Below are positions 1-11,390 of a DNA stretch of 64,000 nucleotides, one piece after another. The position numbers were made by a program, and so were the translations under genes. The stretch comes from Actinernus sp. WN-2022 (taxonomy: Eukaryota; Cnidaria; Anthozoa; Actiniaria; Actinernidae), in the NCBI GenBank assembly GCA_030867875.1, contig JAOWCC010000936.1, positions 15,198,095 to 15,262,094 on the forward strand, given 5' to 3'. Position 1 is the first letter of the stretch, and the number at the start of each line of letters is the position of its first letter. The notes beneath the pieces are model-generated. The model was not told the DNA's origin. It worked only from the letters and a program-made list of their open reading frames with translations, and ran no database searches.

Positions 1-75
1 AATTAGTTATCTTCTATTTATATTCTGTATGTTCGTCTCGTTATATATTGTATATATTTATTGATTCAAATAAAC

Positions 76-115
76 TATTGTATTGTGTTGTGTTGTATTG
101 TATTGTATTGTATTG
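76..115. repeat. TATTG pentanucleotide microsatellite
   Basis: A run of TATTG/TGTTG pentamers. It probably marks the tail of an older dispersed repeat, because it ends abruptly in unique sequence. No coding signal is seen around it. Confidence 0.85.
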
Positions 116-321
116 AAATATCATTAATGTGAAGTAACAATAGAATTGGCCCTAAAACAGAACCATGTGGTACTCTACAAGATACTTCAAGATGAGAGGA
201 CAATATTATATTAATAGATCAGAGACAAGTTGTTGGCGATGCATTAGATCTGGTTTGTTCCAGTCAAAAGCAGTGCCTCAAATTCCATAGTGCATTATTT
301 TATTTAGTAATAATTTGTTGT

Positions 322-551
322 AAATTCTAGGTACAGTCGAACATCAGATTAACTGGTATATTATATATAGCAGAGGCTTTACTGTGCTTAAGCTGATTAA
401 AGGGGCTGTATCATGGTTTTGTGCATGCCTTTAATCAAATTCTAGGTACAGTCGAACATCAGATTAACTGGTATATTATATATAACAGAGGCTTTACTGT
501 GGTTAAGCTGATTAAAGGGGCTGTATCATGGTTTTGTGCATGCCTTTAATC
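322..551 (+). repeat. 115 bp tandem duplication
   Basis: Two copies of a 115 bp unit starting ATTCTAGGTACAGTCGAACA lie head to tail at about 324 and 439. They differ at only a few positions, so the duplication is recent. Each ends in the AAAGGGGCTGTATCATGG segment that also opens the dispersed repeat to the right. Confidence 0.85.
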
Positions 552-760
552 AATGTTCGATTGGAGGCTGTTAATTGACTTCATACAGTTAAAGTCCCCT
601 CCCTCAATTTTTGATTGAAATGTTATGCAATATTTACGCACAGTTTATGCACAGTTTGTTAACCATTTTTGCACATTTACTTTGATTTTATCCATCCCAC
701 ACGCGTGCAAGGGTCATCAGTTTCTATGAAAATCACCGAAAAATTATTGTTCCGGACAAA
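512..760 (+). repeat. dispersed repeat family A, copy 1
   Basis: This segment starts TTAAAGGGGCTGTATCATGG and continues through GTTCGATTGG, CCCTCCCTCAATTTTTGATTG and CCATCCCACACG. A diverged copy in opposite orientation lies at 33429-33670. The small open frame over it (669-863) is a by-product of the repeat. The superfamily is unknown to me. Confidence 0.7.
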
Positions 761-1258
761 ACACAAAGGCTTGTTCTTCACCTTGACACAGCTCCTTTTA
801 GGTGGCCAGCGTATATTTATGTTGGCAACGGGGGCCTTTTTAAATCGCAATTTGAAGAGCTGAACGTTATACGGTTTCTGAGATTTTTTAAACTGTTAAT
901 AAAGGACCTCGAATTTTATAAAAAGTAAAATTGGAAATTGAGAATTGCTGAAGATATAAGCGATTTTCGAAAACGTTGTTTTTATAGGAAAGAGCGTATA
1001 TTTCCAAACAAAAAATATGAATTTGTTTCATTTTACTTTCAAATGAGTGTCCATCATCCAAGGTCTGTAACAGGTAAATTTCAGTTTAATCGGCACCATA
1101 CAAATTTCTCATCAAACGGCTGATCAATTTTAACCTTAAAATATTATGCTCATGCATCTGATTCAACTGCCCGGGGAAATATTACAGTAATAATTAAATC
1201 GTATATACCACATGGAAGTTCAATACCACAGATTAGTCCATGTGTCGAGTCTTCGAGG

Positions 1259-1379
1259 CCGAAGGAATCCGACACCTCCTCGCGTTTTTTCGAGGAGATC
1301 TACAGAACGACGTCATCGTACTCAATCGACCAATCGCTGAATCTCCTCGGAAAATACACGAGGTGTCGGATTCCTTCGG
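1259..1379. repeat. short foldback (about 40 bp arms)
   Basis: The left arm (1259-1299) begins CCGAAGGAATCCGACACCTC and the right arm (1341-1379) is its reverse complement, with a loop of about 41 bp. The first 20 bases of the arms match exactly. It looks like a small MITE or hairpin insertion in the last intron of the discoidin gene. Confidence 0.8.
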
Positions 1380-3063
1380 TACTCGTTGGTCACTGCTCCC
1401 GAAGTAAAGCCGTTCAACTAAAGCTAAGGTGATGGAACCCCGGATCGGTACATGCTAGGTTAGCTACAGAAACCGTCGAATTGTACTACTTACAAAGCGA
1501 GGAAATAAGCGATGGGTCGATTAAATGTGTGCTAGAGGACTGTGAGTTTGGATTTTCGAAGAATTAAGAGACTTCGAAGAGTCGCCACATGGACTAATGG
1601 CGTCTCGTGTTTCCTGCCTTCTCAATATTTATATATAGCAGGGGGAAAACAGAACTGCTTCAAACTAGACATAAACACATCAGTGATGAAGAGGAAAATC
1701 TTCATAACACACAGATAAGATTTCATGACTTTAGTGATAATTTTAGTACAGTTTTAGATTGTTTCTAATACAATCCATACATTCCTTGTAAAAATTATTA
1801 GCTTGGGCTACCTGTGATACATCTAGACGTTTTTGAAGCCGTTTACAAAATTGCAGCAGTGTTTTATCACGTCTAAAACACTCGTACTTCGCCTTGGTGT
1901 TTGAACACTTCTGCTCGTTTTGTAAATTATAGTTACCGAGTTTCAGCGCGCTTTGACCATACGCTCTTGAGAAATAAAGGCTGTAAACTTCAGCTAGTGC
2001 AACACTTCCAAAATCGAACGCCTTGAAAACCTCTCGTGTTCCTAATTAATTCAATATTACAGAGCTTTGGGTTTGTTTTGAATTTACGCACGCGTTCTGC
2101 CACTTGGGAATCGCGAGGCAAGGAAAATTGAAATTAATGGTTACTGCACACAGTCGCATGAATTACAATGTAATCCGTATTTTAATTTCAATATTATTGT
2201 CAGCACTACTACAATCCGAAACAGGGTCTTCACAATCACAGAGCTTTCTGGCAGGCATTCTCTTTCTCCCCCCTCTCTTTCTTCTTTTCCCTCTCTTTCT
2301 TTCTCCACCCGTAACCTTACGTTTTATCGAATAAAGAATTATGCTGCTTTAAATGTTCTTTCCATTCTTTTCACTTACTAAAAAGAACATCGTAATCTTA
2401 CGAGTTCTATTGCTCTTAACTGCAGTAGAGTTTAAGATCGTATATTTGTATAATTCATATAACAATTAAAAATGTGAGTTAATCGATATTTTCACCAGTC
2501 AAGATCACCACTCGGGACCCAGATGTAGTTTCACATGATTTCTACAAGTCGTTTATTTCCTTGTAAAACACCCCCTTTCACCGTCCATAATATTTTTTTA
2601 TTTGAAAATATTAGATAATAATTCAATTTTGTTTGAATAATTAATGAAGCAAAAACAAAGGAAATCAATGACTATGAAGACACTTTATACTGATAAAAGT
2701 CCATCCTAATTTACATAAACTGTTTAGCTTGGATTTTCTCGGCCAAAATAAGTAGTTTAATAAACTCGCAGCTAATGTTGGGCCTTTATCAGTGAATTTC
2801 TAATTAGGATAAAACTTTATATAAAATTTCATCCTACTAAAAATTATTTTCTTTATGTCATTCCCTTGAGATGTGCGTCTTTCTTTCATTTCATTCTTCA
2901 AAACACTCACAGCACGTGTTTTATCAAGTCTAAAAATTCCCGTGCTTCGCGTTCGTGTTCCAAACAGTACTTAATACTTTATTTAACTAGCATTTCATAA
3001 AGGGTTTCACAATATTTAATAAATTAAATGCAGCAACTTCAAGGAATAAAACAATAACATCAC
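1380..3063. other. intronic stretch without recognisable gene
   Basis: This lies downstream of discoidin exon 4 on the minus strand, so it is presumably intron. I searched it on the minus strand for the second half of discoidin domain 2 and did not find it. It contains a pyrimidine-rich tract near 2258-2310 and otherwise AT-rich sequence with only chance open frames. Confidence 0.5.
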
Positions 3064-3359
3064 CTGGCTTTCATTTCGGAATGGTATCCACTCATTGTTA
3101 TCGTTGCTATAAGTGATGGCATATGACTTCACCCACTTATCAACAGTAGGGTCTCCCTGTGTAGCGATTCCTGTTACTGTCTTCACCTGTCCAAGGTCAA
3201 CCTGTATGTACTCAGTGTTGACTGCTGTGGAGCTGCACCAGGACGAGCTACCATACAGACGACCGTGAGAAGCGGTGTGGGATGAATCATTTCTAGAGGA
3301 CGCTGACATAAAGGTGTCCTGAATAACGCCGTTCTCTATTCCAAGTGGACTTGAACACA
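3064..3359 (-). CDS. secreted discoidin-domain protein, exon 4 (start of F5/8 type C domain 2)
   Basis: This exon encodes about 98 residues of an F5/8 type C domain: a Cys followed by SPLGIENGVIQD, then YIQVDLGQVKTVTGIATQGD, then WVKSYAITYSNDNNEW. Such domains are beta-sandwich modules that bind membranes, carbohydrates or matrix. On the minus strand it follows a CAAAG acceptor at 3360-3361 and ends before a GTGATG donor. It starts in phase 1 and ends in phase 0, the same as exon 2, and exon 3 ends in phase 1, so the splice fits. The C-terminal part of domain 2 is missing and should lie beyond position 1. The sequence is open and uninterrupted, unlike the transposon debris around it. Confidence 0.88.
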
Positions 3360-4049
3360 CTTTGATGGTGACAGGGAAAATCAAACTGTTACATGTAACT
3401 GATTCGTAGTTTTAAAGTGAAACTTGTAAGGATGAAAACAGATACTGGTAAATGTAAATGAGACATGGACAAAAGATAAAGGAAGTAAAAGCACAGTGAG
3501 ACAGCAAAAATGTAACATATTTAAACACGCTGGGCACGTGTGTGGCCTAAACCGCCGGGGTTATTTCTGACCATTTCGCCACCTTGGAAGGGAAGAATGT
3601 TTTTGGGAAACTGTAACGAAATTAACGAAAATGCAACGTCATATCTTTCGGCCTTTCGTATGGCATTTGTTTTTATACGGTAACTACGGAAGACGGGAGG
3701 AAACGGAGCTGACTTCGACCTCCAACTTGATAATAAACTCGACTACTCTATCGTTTGATAACAATTCTAGAAAGACCGTCAAAGTTTCCTATTTTCACTA
3801 AACATTTAGCGTGTTTTAAACATAGGCACCAATGGTGAACTCGTGGATAGATTAAAGTAGAATCCATTTATATTTCCTGAGGACTATTCACAATAGAGGG
3901 CATTAAGGGGAAAAAGCTGGGGGGAAAACAGCTAATACTGATTATTTTTTCTTTAGTACAACACTTTAATAGCACTGCCCAATTATCATTTTAGCTAAAA
4001 GTATACAACTAGTTTACCTATATATATCATATACCTATATACGCTCAGT
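3360..4049. other. intron 3, unannotated stretch
   Basis: Intron sequence between discoidin exon 4 and the Ty3/gypsy remnant. I see no open frame of note, no inverted repeat and no RNA gene here. Confidence 0.5.
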
Positions 4050-5033
4050 TAGGGAAATATATTAGAAGAAAACCTACAGGGGCTAATTCCAAACGGCATT
4101 CTTTCCCAACGATGGCGTCCCCACGGTGTTTGAAATGTGATGAGGTAGCTTGACTCATCGTCCAATTCTATTTGCAGGAATCCATCTTTGAGGTCAGCCT
4201 TAGTAAAGACTTTAGCCTTTGTTAACTCTGGGAGTGTGTCCTCTATTATTGGTAAAGGATAATGGTTTCAAGTGCTTCATTAAAGAGTGGTGGGTCTAAG
4301 CAAACTCTAACTTTACCACTTGGCTTAACTTCTGCAGTCATGTTTGAGACCCATTCCGTAGGTTCGTCTATCTTAGTTATCACTTCCATTGTTTCTATCC
4401 GACCAAGCTCCTCCTTACACTTTCCTGTGATTGCTATAGGTTCTCTACGTAGTGGCCTAACTACAGGGGATATTGTCTTATCCACTTCTAAATGTAGTTT
4501 CCCTTCCATCCTACCTAGACCATCACATACATCTGCATACTTGGTTACAACTTGTTTTTTGGTTAGTGATACTCCTTGGGTGGGTTGTGCAGGATTATCT
4601 ACACCAACTTGATGGATGTTATGATGTTGGACTACAAGTAATCCCATTTGCTGTGATGCGCGAGCTCCAGTTAGTGGTGTGTAATCTCCAACAACAAACT
4701 CTGCATTGTATTTATTATTGTTTTTTTGGATTACACATGTGCACTCTAACAGTTCCTATATAACAGACATTTAATCTTGCTATACAAGGTCAGTTCCCTA
4801 TCGGCGTTCTGAATCTCAGTGTTTTCTGGTATATATTTATTTGGGATAACATTACATGAAGCTCCAGAGTATACTTGCATATGGGTTTGTTTCACAGCTA
4901 TCTTCATAGTAACATATATCTTTCTCAGATACTGTGAATCACTAACAGCATTGACATTATGAGCTTGCTCTGTCTTGCTTGCATACCATGATACTGACAG
5001 CACGTCTTCATCAGCTGACGTATCGCCTGCCAC
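4050..5033 (-). pseudogene. Ty3/gypsy pol remnant (protease and reverse transcriptase start)
   Basis: Minus-strand pieces of a Ty3/gypsy polyprotein in several frames. Around 4746-5033 is a retropepsin-like region ending VYSGASCNVIPNKYI, where the usual DTGA catalytic motif has become YSGA. At 4246-4647 is the start of reverse transcriptase, with GLGRMEGKLHLEVDK and VITKIDEPTEWVSNM. After a frame break near 4246 it continues with KAKVFTKADLKDGFLQIELD and a WERMPFGISP motif down to about 4050. The YxDD region, RNase H and integrase are absent, so the copy is truncated at its 3' end as well as frameshifted. It sits in intron 3 of the discoidin gene. Confidence 0.85.
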
Positions 5034-5800
5034 AGCATTTACATTTTTGCTCTCCTGGGGCGACTAGCTCGTTTTTTTCCTTCTTGTACTTCAAGCATGT
5101 TTTACCAAAGGCTAGTCGCTTTTCCTTCTTCCGTTCGTAGTCCTTTCCACAAAATTTGCAATCTTGAACAGTACTGACCGATTTCCTATTCGCTTTTTTC
5201 TTCGCCTTGTCAATTCTATGGACTTCACTCAGTTCTCTTAGTGGACTGTTATGGCTTGACACTGCTTTCATTTGTGTTTTAGTGGCCTCTGCTGCTCTAC
5301 ACACATCTAAGTATCTATCTAGGGTTAAAGTGGTTTCTTGTAAGAGTTTCTTCAATTCCACAGACTAACCTGTCACGTATGAGGTCATCTTTTAGGGTCC
5401 TGAATTCGCATGTGTCTGCTAGGGACCTCAGTGCTGTCGCGTAGGCATCAATGGACTCTCCTGCTTCCTGTGTACGGTTATTAAATTTGTACCTCTCATA
5501 AATTACATTAGTTTTACCGAGACAGTATTTCTCCCACTGTTCGATTACTTTGGTTATGTCGTCCTTCTCCGCCTATGATGTGAAGGGCAGGCCCGAGTGG
5601 ATCTCCAGAGCCTTTGTTCCTATGCACGTTACGAATGTCGCGAATCTGAGTTTCGAGATTTGTTTGTCGAGGCCCGAGACTATTTCGTACGCGTTCCATA
5701 TTTGGTTCCAGTTTTTCCAATTTTTGGTTAGGTTACAATAAACTTCGAAGTTTTAAGAAAGTGGCACGTTCGTTGTAAACTGGCGGGTTGGTTTGATAAG
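5011..5800 (-). pseudogene. Ty3/gypsy gag remnant
   Basis: Minus-strand capsid and nucleocapsid pieces continuous with the pol remnant. From about 5790 downward there is NWKNWNQIWNAYEI, then TFVTCIGTKALEIHSG, then a broken NRTQEAGESIDAYATALRSL segment and a cysteine region at about 5100-5170 with CKFCGKDYERKKEKRLAFG. That resembles a Ty3-type zinc knuckle in which the histidine is lost. At least three frame breaks separate the pieces. The N terminus runs into the left edge of the purine/pyrimidine foldback at 5861. The domain order gag, protease, RT in one direction supports a single old insertion. Confidence 0.8.
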
Positions 5801-5860
5801 TTGGACTGGTGGCGGATCTTCAACTTCGGGATAGGGCATTTTCTGTGCTGTGGGTTTTTA

Positions 5861-6810
5861 CTGTCTAGACACAACGCCCGCCGCCGACACGCCATGCATG
5901 ACAATAAAACATTAAAAACACATAAATTGTATTATCTACTCATTTCCTCCTCATTTCCACCTCCTCCTCTGCCTCCTCCTCATTTTCTCCTCCTCGTCAT
6001 CATTTCCTCCTCATCATCCTCATTTTCTCCTCCTTCTCATTTCCTCCTTCTCATTTCCTCCTCCTCCTTCTCATTTCCTCCTCCTCCTCATTTCCTCCTC
6101 CTCATTTTCTTCTCATCATCATCGTTTCCTCCTCCTCCTCCTCATTTCCTCCTTCTCATCATCATCATTTCCTCCTGCTCTTTCTCATTTCCTCCTCATC
6201 ATAATCATTTCCTCCTCCTCCTTCCTCCTCCTTCCTCCTCCTTCCTTCTCCCTCCTCCTACGACCCTCCTCGGTACCCCAAGGCTACCCTATATTACATT
6301 TTCGGTTGTCCATATATTTTGTGTAACATAAGGTAACATTAGGGTAGCGAGGAGGGAGGAGGGGGAGGAGAAGGGAGGAGGAGGAAAGTAGAAGAAGGGG
6401 GAGGAAATGCGGAGGAGGAGGAAATGATGATGAGGCGGAGGAAATGAGGAGGAGGAGGAGGAAATGAACAGGAAGGGAAAGAAATGAAGAGGAGGAGGAA
6501 ATGAGGAGGAGGAAGAGGAAATGAAGAGGAGGAAGGGGAAATGATGAGGAGGAGGGAATGAGGAAGTGGAGGGAATGATGATGAATAGAAGAAAATGCGG
6601 AGAGAAGACAATAAGGAATGAGGAGGAGGAGGAAATGATGAGGAGAATATGAAGAGGAGGAGGAGGAGGAAATGAGAAGGGAGAGGAAATTTGGATGAGG
6701 AGGAGGAGGAGCAAATGGGTAGAGAATACAATTTATGTATTTTTACTGTTTTATTGTCATGGCGTGCGGGTGTCGGGCGGCGGGCGTTGTGCCTAGACGC
6801 TCTAGTCATT
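5861..6810. repeat. large purine/pyrimidine foldback palindrome
   Basis: The left arm (about 5861-6290) begins CTGTCTAGACACAACGCCCG, passes through GACAATAAAACATTAAAAAC and becomes a CTCCTCATTTC tract. The right arm (about 6338-6810) is its inverted copy, a GAGGAGGAAATGA tract that ends ACAACGCCC on the reverse strand. The spacer of about 50 bp is itself partly palindromic (CTACCCTA...TAGGGTAG). One strand is therefore almost pure pyrimidine for about 300 bases and then almost pure purine. The Ser/Pro/Phe-rich open frames on both strands are artefacts of the repeat. Confidence 0.9.
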
Positions 6811-6819
6811 TACGCAGTG

Positions 6820-6915
6820 GCTTGACAAAATGAATTTTACTGGAAGCAGAGGAACCGACCGTGAAAACCCTTGTTGTTGTATCACTTAAAATATACTGCA
6901 ACCCTATCAATAAAA
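6820..6915 (+). repeat. fragment similar to 21235-21330
   Basis: The bases GACAAAATGAATTTTACTGG onward resemble a segment near 21245, and both can be read as ILL..EEPTVK followed by a short matched tail. The second copy lies next to a packaging ATPase remnant, so both may come from one element family. The fragment is short and broken by a stop, and its function is not known. Confidence 0.35.
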
Positions 6916-7219
6916 TCTTGTTCCGAGTATATTGTTTTGTTGATTATGTTAATTATGGTAGTTTCGTTATAGAGAAGCATTTGTATGTAAGATTGTTTTT
7001 CCTACAAACAATAGGGCTGTTGTCTCGGTCAAAGTGTACTGATGGCCCTTCTTTTATTGCTAATCCCTAGGACCAATAGCAGAGTTTTTAAGGAAACTAA
7101 TGTAGATATGTTGGCATCTCTTATGAGTTTATTTACCATTTGCTCTTTGTAAAACAATCTCTTGGCCTTCACGCAGTAAATGTTCTCATGTTCTAACTTA
7201 ACGAAATAAATTTCCAAAC

Positions 7220-7244
7220 AAAAGAGAGAGTTCCTCTCTCTTTT
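7220..7244. repeat. perfect 11 bp stem hairpin
   Basis: AAAAGAGAGAG, loop TTC, CTCTCTCTTTT. A perfect stem followed by T residues. It could fold in RNA or be a low-complexity coincidence. Next to it, the 24 bp unit TGAATTTGCATACGACTAAT is present twice (7251 and 7303). Confidence 0.6.
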
Positions 7245-7592
7245 TTATCATGAATTTGCATACGACTAATCCCTCACACAAAGAAAGTTATACAACTCAA
7301 CGTGAATTTGCATGCGACTAATCCCTATAACAACCGTAGCAGGGTTGCTGTAGAATTTAAAATAAATAAATAAACTCTTTAAAGGTTATCAAAGGTAAAT
7401 TGTTCTTACTTTTTACGCTACAAATGGTTTAGATATTGCCAGATATGTTTTACTTTTTTCTCCTTTGTTTGCTTGAACCGATTGAAAGGTTTGTATTACT
7501 TAATGAAGTTGGAGGCGGAAGGTCCTGGCTTCTTGGCCGCTCCACTCAATAGGCTCCTATAATAGAAGCTTGATCTTATCCACAGGAACAAT

Positions 7593-7830
7593 AAATAACG
7601 AGATACTACCACACATTATTCATGAACCAAAAAAAATAGATAATAAGAAACCGCCACACTTTATTAACAATAGATAATGAGATTCCACCACACTTTGTTC
7701 GTGCGTATAAAGACAATAGATCGAGGACGTCATCAACCCACATCACTTTAATGAGATACCACAGCACTTTGTTCATGCGGAAAGACAATAGATCCATGAC
7801 GTCATTGAATTAATGAGAAACCACCACAAC
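7593..7830. repeat. degenerate tandem repeat
   Basis: Four to five imperfect copies of a unit around AATAGATAATGAGATACCAC and CACACTTTGTTCATGC. Spacing is irregular at about 45-60 bp. The minus-strand open frame over it is a by-product. Confidence 0.7.
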
Positions 7831-9490
7831 AATTAACATAACGCTACAAAAAAAACGGTTAATTCGGTCCCTCTCCTACTAGTAACAGCCGTATCAGGAC
7901 CAAAGTTGTATTCATATGGATGTGTTGACTTATATATTGTAAACAACAGCAGTATATATTTTTATGCTGTCTGTATAGTATGTTCATGGGAAACAAGACC
8001 CCCAGTTATCTATGAAAAAAGTATTAACTTATGTTTTGATTAGTTTGTTTATCAACGGCCGCATAAATTAAAGGCTAGCTTTTAGTGGAACTGAAATGCT
8101 CTCGATTGTTTATTAGTTTCATAAAAGAAGTACGCATACACTTTGGGTAACGAATTTTATAATTTCTACCGGATTAAAAACCCAATCTAGACCATGAATC
8201 TTCCCCAGGTGTTTTGAGTATGATTTGAACAGTACTTGGCAGGAAGCCAGTTGGTATATGCCTTTAGATTCGAATTCGGTTTAAGATGCGCCTTTTCAAA
8301 GTCCACAAGCAAACAAATACTCTTGGTATCTTGTTTTCAGGTCTCCAGTATTGGTTAGCTGTATTTGAAGATCTCTACTTTTCTTGCGAATAATATATTT
8401 CGAGTACAAATGTCGTACTCGCACTCGAGTCACACTCAAAGCGACGAATAGTTGAACTCGGCGGATCTTGGTTGCATGACTTTCTGGACGTACTGGAGGA
8501 GGGAAAAAAAGGTTAAGGGCATTGCTTTCTCTGCTAATAAAAATGCAAATCTGAAGTTTCACACATAAGAGATCACACCTCAGTGGAGCTGAGTCGTGCG
8601 AAATTATAATTACGAATAATCTTGATGCCAGACGTGTTACGTGCAATAAACCCTTCGCAGCGCCTTGTGTTTGTTTCTTAGTCTTTCCAACGAAGCCCGC
8701 CGATCCTTAGTACAGCAAATCCCCGGGAAACTCACGTAGTAGTCTTTTTGAACTGCAAGTGTTCTCTTGTAGATCTAGAGAAAGCAAAATGTGGACTGCT
8801 GAATGATTATTTGTCGAGTCGCTTCGCCTCGCTGACTGTTGTCTTTCTTCGGCATTCTCTACTCGCCACTCTAGATCGGTATTCGAAATTAAATGGCCAT
8901 ATATACAAAAAATGGAAGTCAGTTAAACATATATATAGAAATATTTACACGATGGCCCAAACTAGAGATTGATTTCGAAAGATTTGAGAGTCACACAATA
9001 ACAACACTGAACGTTCTGATTTTCGTAGCCTACGAAAACAATTTGCCGCTCGGACACAGGGTCTTTAAGTAAATTGTAAACAACAACAGTATTCATGTTT
9101 GTACAGTAGTATTCATATGATATTAAATCAAATAAAACTTTAACATATACTGGTAAGGTGTTTCTGTAGTAGTTTTAATATACCATATTAAACCAAATAC
9201 ACGACTGTGAAAGAAAGTCATCTACATGTAGTTGCAGTCTGTCTGACAACTGATTAACAGTTTTATACAGAGTAATGTACCACTTCCATTATAGAAGCCT
9301 CTAGCAATGTGTACATTTTGTCTGCTAAGGTTGTTCACTGCCAGATATATATACTCACTGCTCATGATCCCAGTGTAGAGAACCAGGTTTTTTTCATACT
9401 TTTGGTCTAGAAACAATCCATGTCTTTCATTCTTCTGATATTTCGTTCTTAAACGTCTACTCGGGTATTGATCCACTTAGCTTCTTTCTT
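7831..9490. other. intron 3, unannotated stretch
   Basis: No recognisable gene or element. A 116-residue minus-strand open frame (8296-8646) has no motif I recognise and no supporting splice signals. AT-rich sequence with scattered short inverted repeats. Confidence 0.4.
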
Positions 9491-9493
9491 CTC

Positions 9494-9600
9494 AATTCAA
9501 TCAAACGAAACAGCTAGCCTATTCACCAATTCAATTCAATTCAATTCGCCAATTCAATCAAACAAAACAGCTAGCCTATTCACCGACTTAAAGGAGGAAT
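9494..9600 (+). repeat. 57 bp tandem duplication
   Basis: The unit AATTCAATCAAACRAAACAG followed by CTAGCCTATTCACC occurs at 9494 and 9551, separated by an AATTC microsatellite. It is a near-identical local duplication. Confidence 0.85.
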
Positions 9601-10384
9601 ACGAGATGACTTTAATTCCATGTCCTTTGCCGTTCTTGCTATTAAAAATTTCAATGTCACGATTAAAACTCGTTTTCCTGCGTACAGTGTGTACACGACT
9701 CCACGAGCGCCTCCCAGCGAGTCTTTGATAAATCACAGATAAAGAAAGCTGCTGATTTCAGTGTCCTGGCTGTTTCTGACAAAAGTCGGCGAGTGGCAAC
9801 ATAAGTCTGAGAAGTTCCAAGTTCAACACTAGATTTTAATTTTAATATGGACGACTTCTTCAGTTCATGAAAAATTGGACATTAAAAGCTTCATATCCTT
9901 GCTTATCCAAAGATAGTACCCTGTTTATATCTTCCTTCTCCTTGTCTTCCTCATATTCATTCTTCATATCACTTTCTTCCTCCTTATCTGATTCAACCAT
10001 AAAAATCAACTCCGACAGAGCTGAAGGGGCGCTACTTTGTTTCCCGCTCACGCGCGAAACCGCTGAACAAAGTAATGGCGAACATCGGCGATTTTACGGC
10101 CTTTCGTGCCCAGCGTTAAATGCATGCCTACGTTAAAATTAAGGGAAGTTTGCTTCGAATCCAATCAATAAATGCAATTTCCTTAAAAGTGCTTCCGTTA
10201 CAGTTTTCCGTTGAATACTCTATAAAATTTAAATAATTGTCTAGATATCACGCAATCTTTGTCTAGTTTCCACACCAGACTTTATTTTTCACTACCGACA
10301 ACATTATTAGAACAATGGGTTACGAGTTCCTGTAAAAACTAGTGTGGAACTGCGTCGGCGGTGAAGATAACCACTGGTGCAATC

Positions 10385-10690
10385 AACTAAAAGTCGATTA
10401 AGGTATTCTAACCGCCGTGGGAAGCGAGTAGAAGCTGACGTTTCGATCGCTAGCCCTTCGTCAGAGCAAAAGAGGGAATTGTTGTTGCGGAAACAGTTTA
10501 TAAAGTACCGAGCGCATGGTTACCACTGAGGAAACATGTACCCGGATCAATTAGGATCAAAGGAAATTGGGCCAACTAAAGAAATGCTAATAGCTGTTAC
10601 AGGGCCGGATAATAAAGAGTGTTGATGAATAAAATAATGAAACATGCTGATCTAAGTACGAATGAATACGCGAATTATGAAATTAAATGA
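10385..10690 (-). mobile_element. Penelope-like terminal repeat with hammerhead-like motif
   Basis: This segment is repeated in inverted orientation at 15985-16275. On the minus strand at 10464-10435 it carries CTGACGA, a short arm, then GAAAC and GTCAG, which fits the hammerhead ribozyme signature CUGANGA...GAAA. Such ribozymes are known from the terminal repeats of Penelope-like elements. A Penelope-like reverse transcriptase fragment lies 400 bases away, supporting that assignment. The predicted second helix is imperfect in this copy, so activity is doubtful. Confidence 0.6.
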
Positions 10691-11109
10691 AATAAACGTA
10701 TTCATTAATGCCGTTAGGTGCCAAAGTGCCTAATTTGAAAAAACGTTATGTTCTTTGCGTTTACATGTTTCGATAGTACTCTGATGAAGAGAAATGCCGC
10801 ATACAGTGATCTGATTAATAGAATGGCCAGGAAGATTATTAGCGAGCTACTGGTTTGGTTTCTGTGCTAGATTCCTGGATAGTACGGCGGTGGAAAAAGT
10901 GTTTTATTAGTCACTGGGTATGACAGTGTCATTTAAGAGACCTAAAATCTATATTATCTTCAGAAAATGAAAACTAGTCAAAAATCTTAAATTTAAGTGT
11001 CCTTAATGTAGGAAGGTAAAGACTGAATGAAAGGAGCCATCTGCTTGTCAAGTTACTAGAAATCAAACCAGTAGGGCAGCTGCAAACAGAAACAATGGGA
11101 CGGCCCTGG

Positions 11110-11390
11110 TTGTTTGCTCATCCCGTATTCTCAATTGCTTAGAATTTGCTATTTCTGCAGCGATGAATCTGACTTTAATTCAAAGTCTGAAGAGATGCAC
11201 AAGTTCTTTGTCGAGCGTGTTTATCCCACCTCTGTTGTAACAAGTGCATTGGACCGCGCCCGCGACATTGACAAAGATTCAACTCTACTGACGTACGAAC
11301 CGAAGACTGAATAAAAAATTCCGTTACCGTTAATTTACCAGTCATCCAATCTCCCTATCAAGAACATCATCTTAGATTTTTTCAAGCGAA
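11110..11390 (+). pseudogene. Penelope-like element RT C-terminal fragment
   Basis: The plus frame reads PYSQLLRICYFCSDESDFN, then KSEEMHKFFVERVYPTSVV and ALDRARDIDKDSTLL, followed after a stop by a frame reading IYQSSNLPIKNIIL. This pattern (RLR..C..S.F..KS.EM..FF..R.YP..V) is typical of the region after the RT fingers and palm in Penelope-like elements, just before the GIY-YIG nuclease. The catalytic part and the nuclease are absent. The sequence switches to an unrelated LINE reverse transcriptase near 11390. Confidence 0.7.

Noticed and set aside
4262..4763. Plus-strand open frames over the Ty3/gypsy region
   Set aside because: Antisense shadows of the minus-strand reverse transcriptase remnant.
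5801..6809. Long Ser/Pro/Phe-rich open frames on both strands
   Set aside because: They are translations of the CTCCTCATTTC / GAGGAAATGAG tracts; frames on both strands give the same low-complexity protein, so there is no coding signal.
8296..8646. 116-residue minus-strand open frame
   Set aside because: No motif, no splice or start context, and composition consistent with chance in this region.
9860..10051. Acidic minus-strand frame (MKNEYEEDKEKED, then INRVLSLDKQGYEAF)
   Set aside because: Looks partly protein-like and could be a transposon ORF N terminus, but it is short, lacks a genuine ATG at its upstream end, and nothing recognisable follows it.
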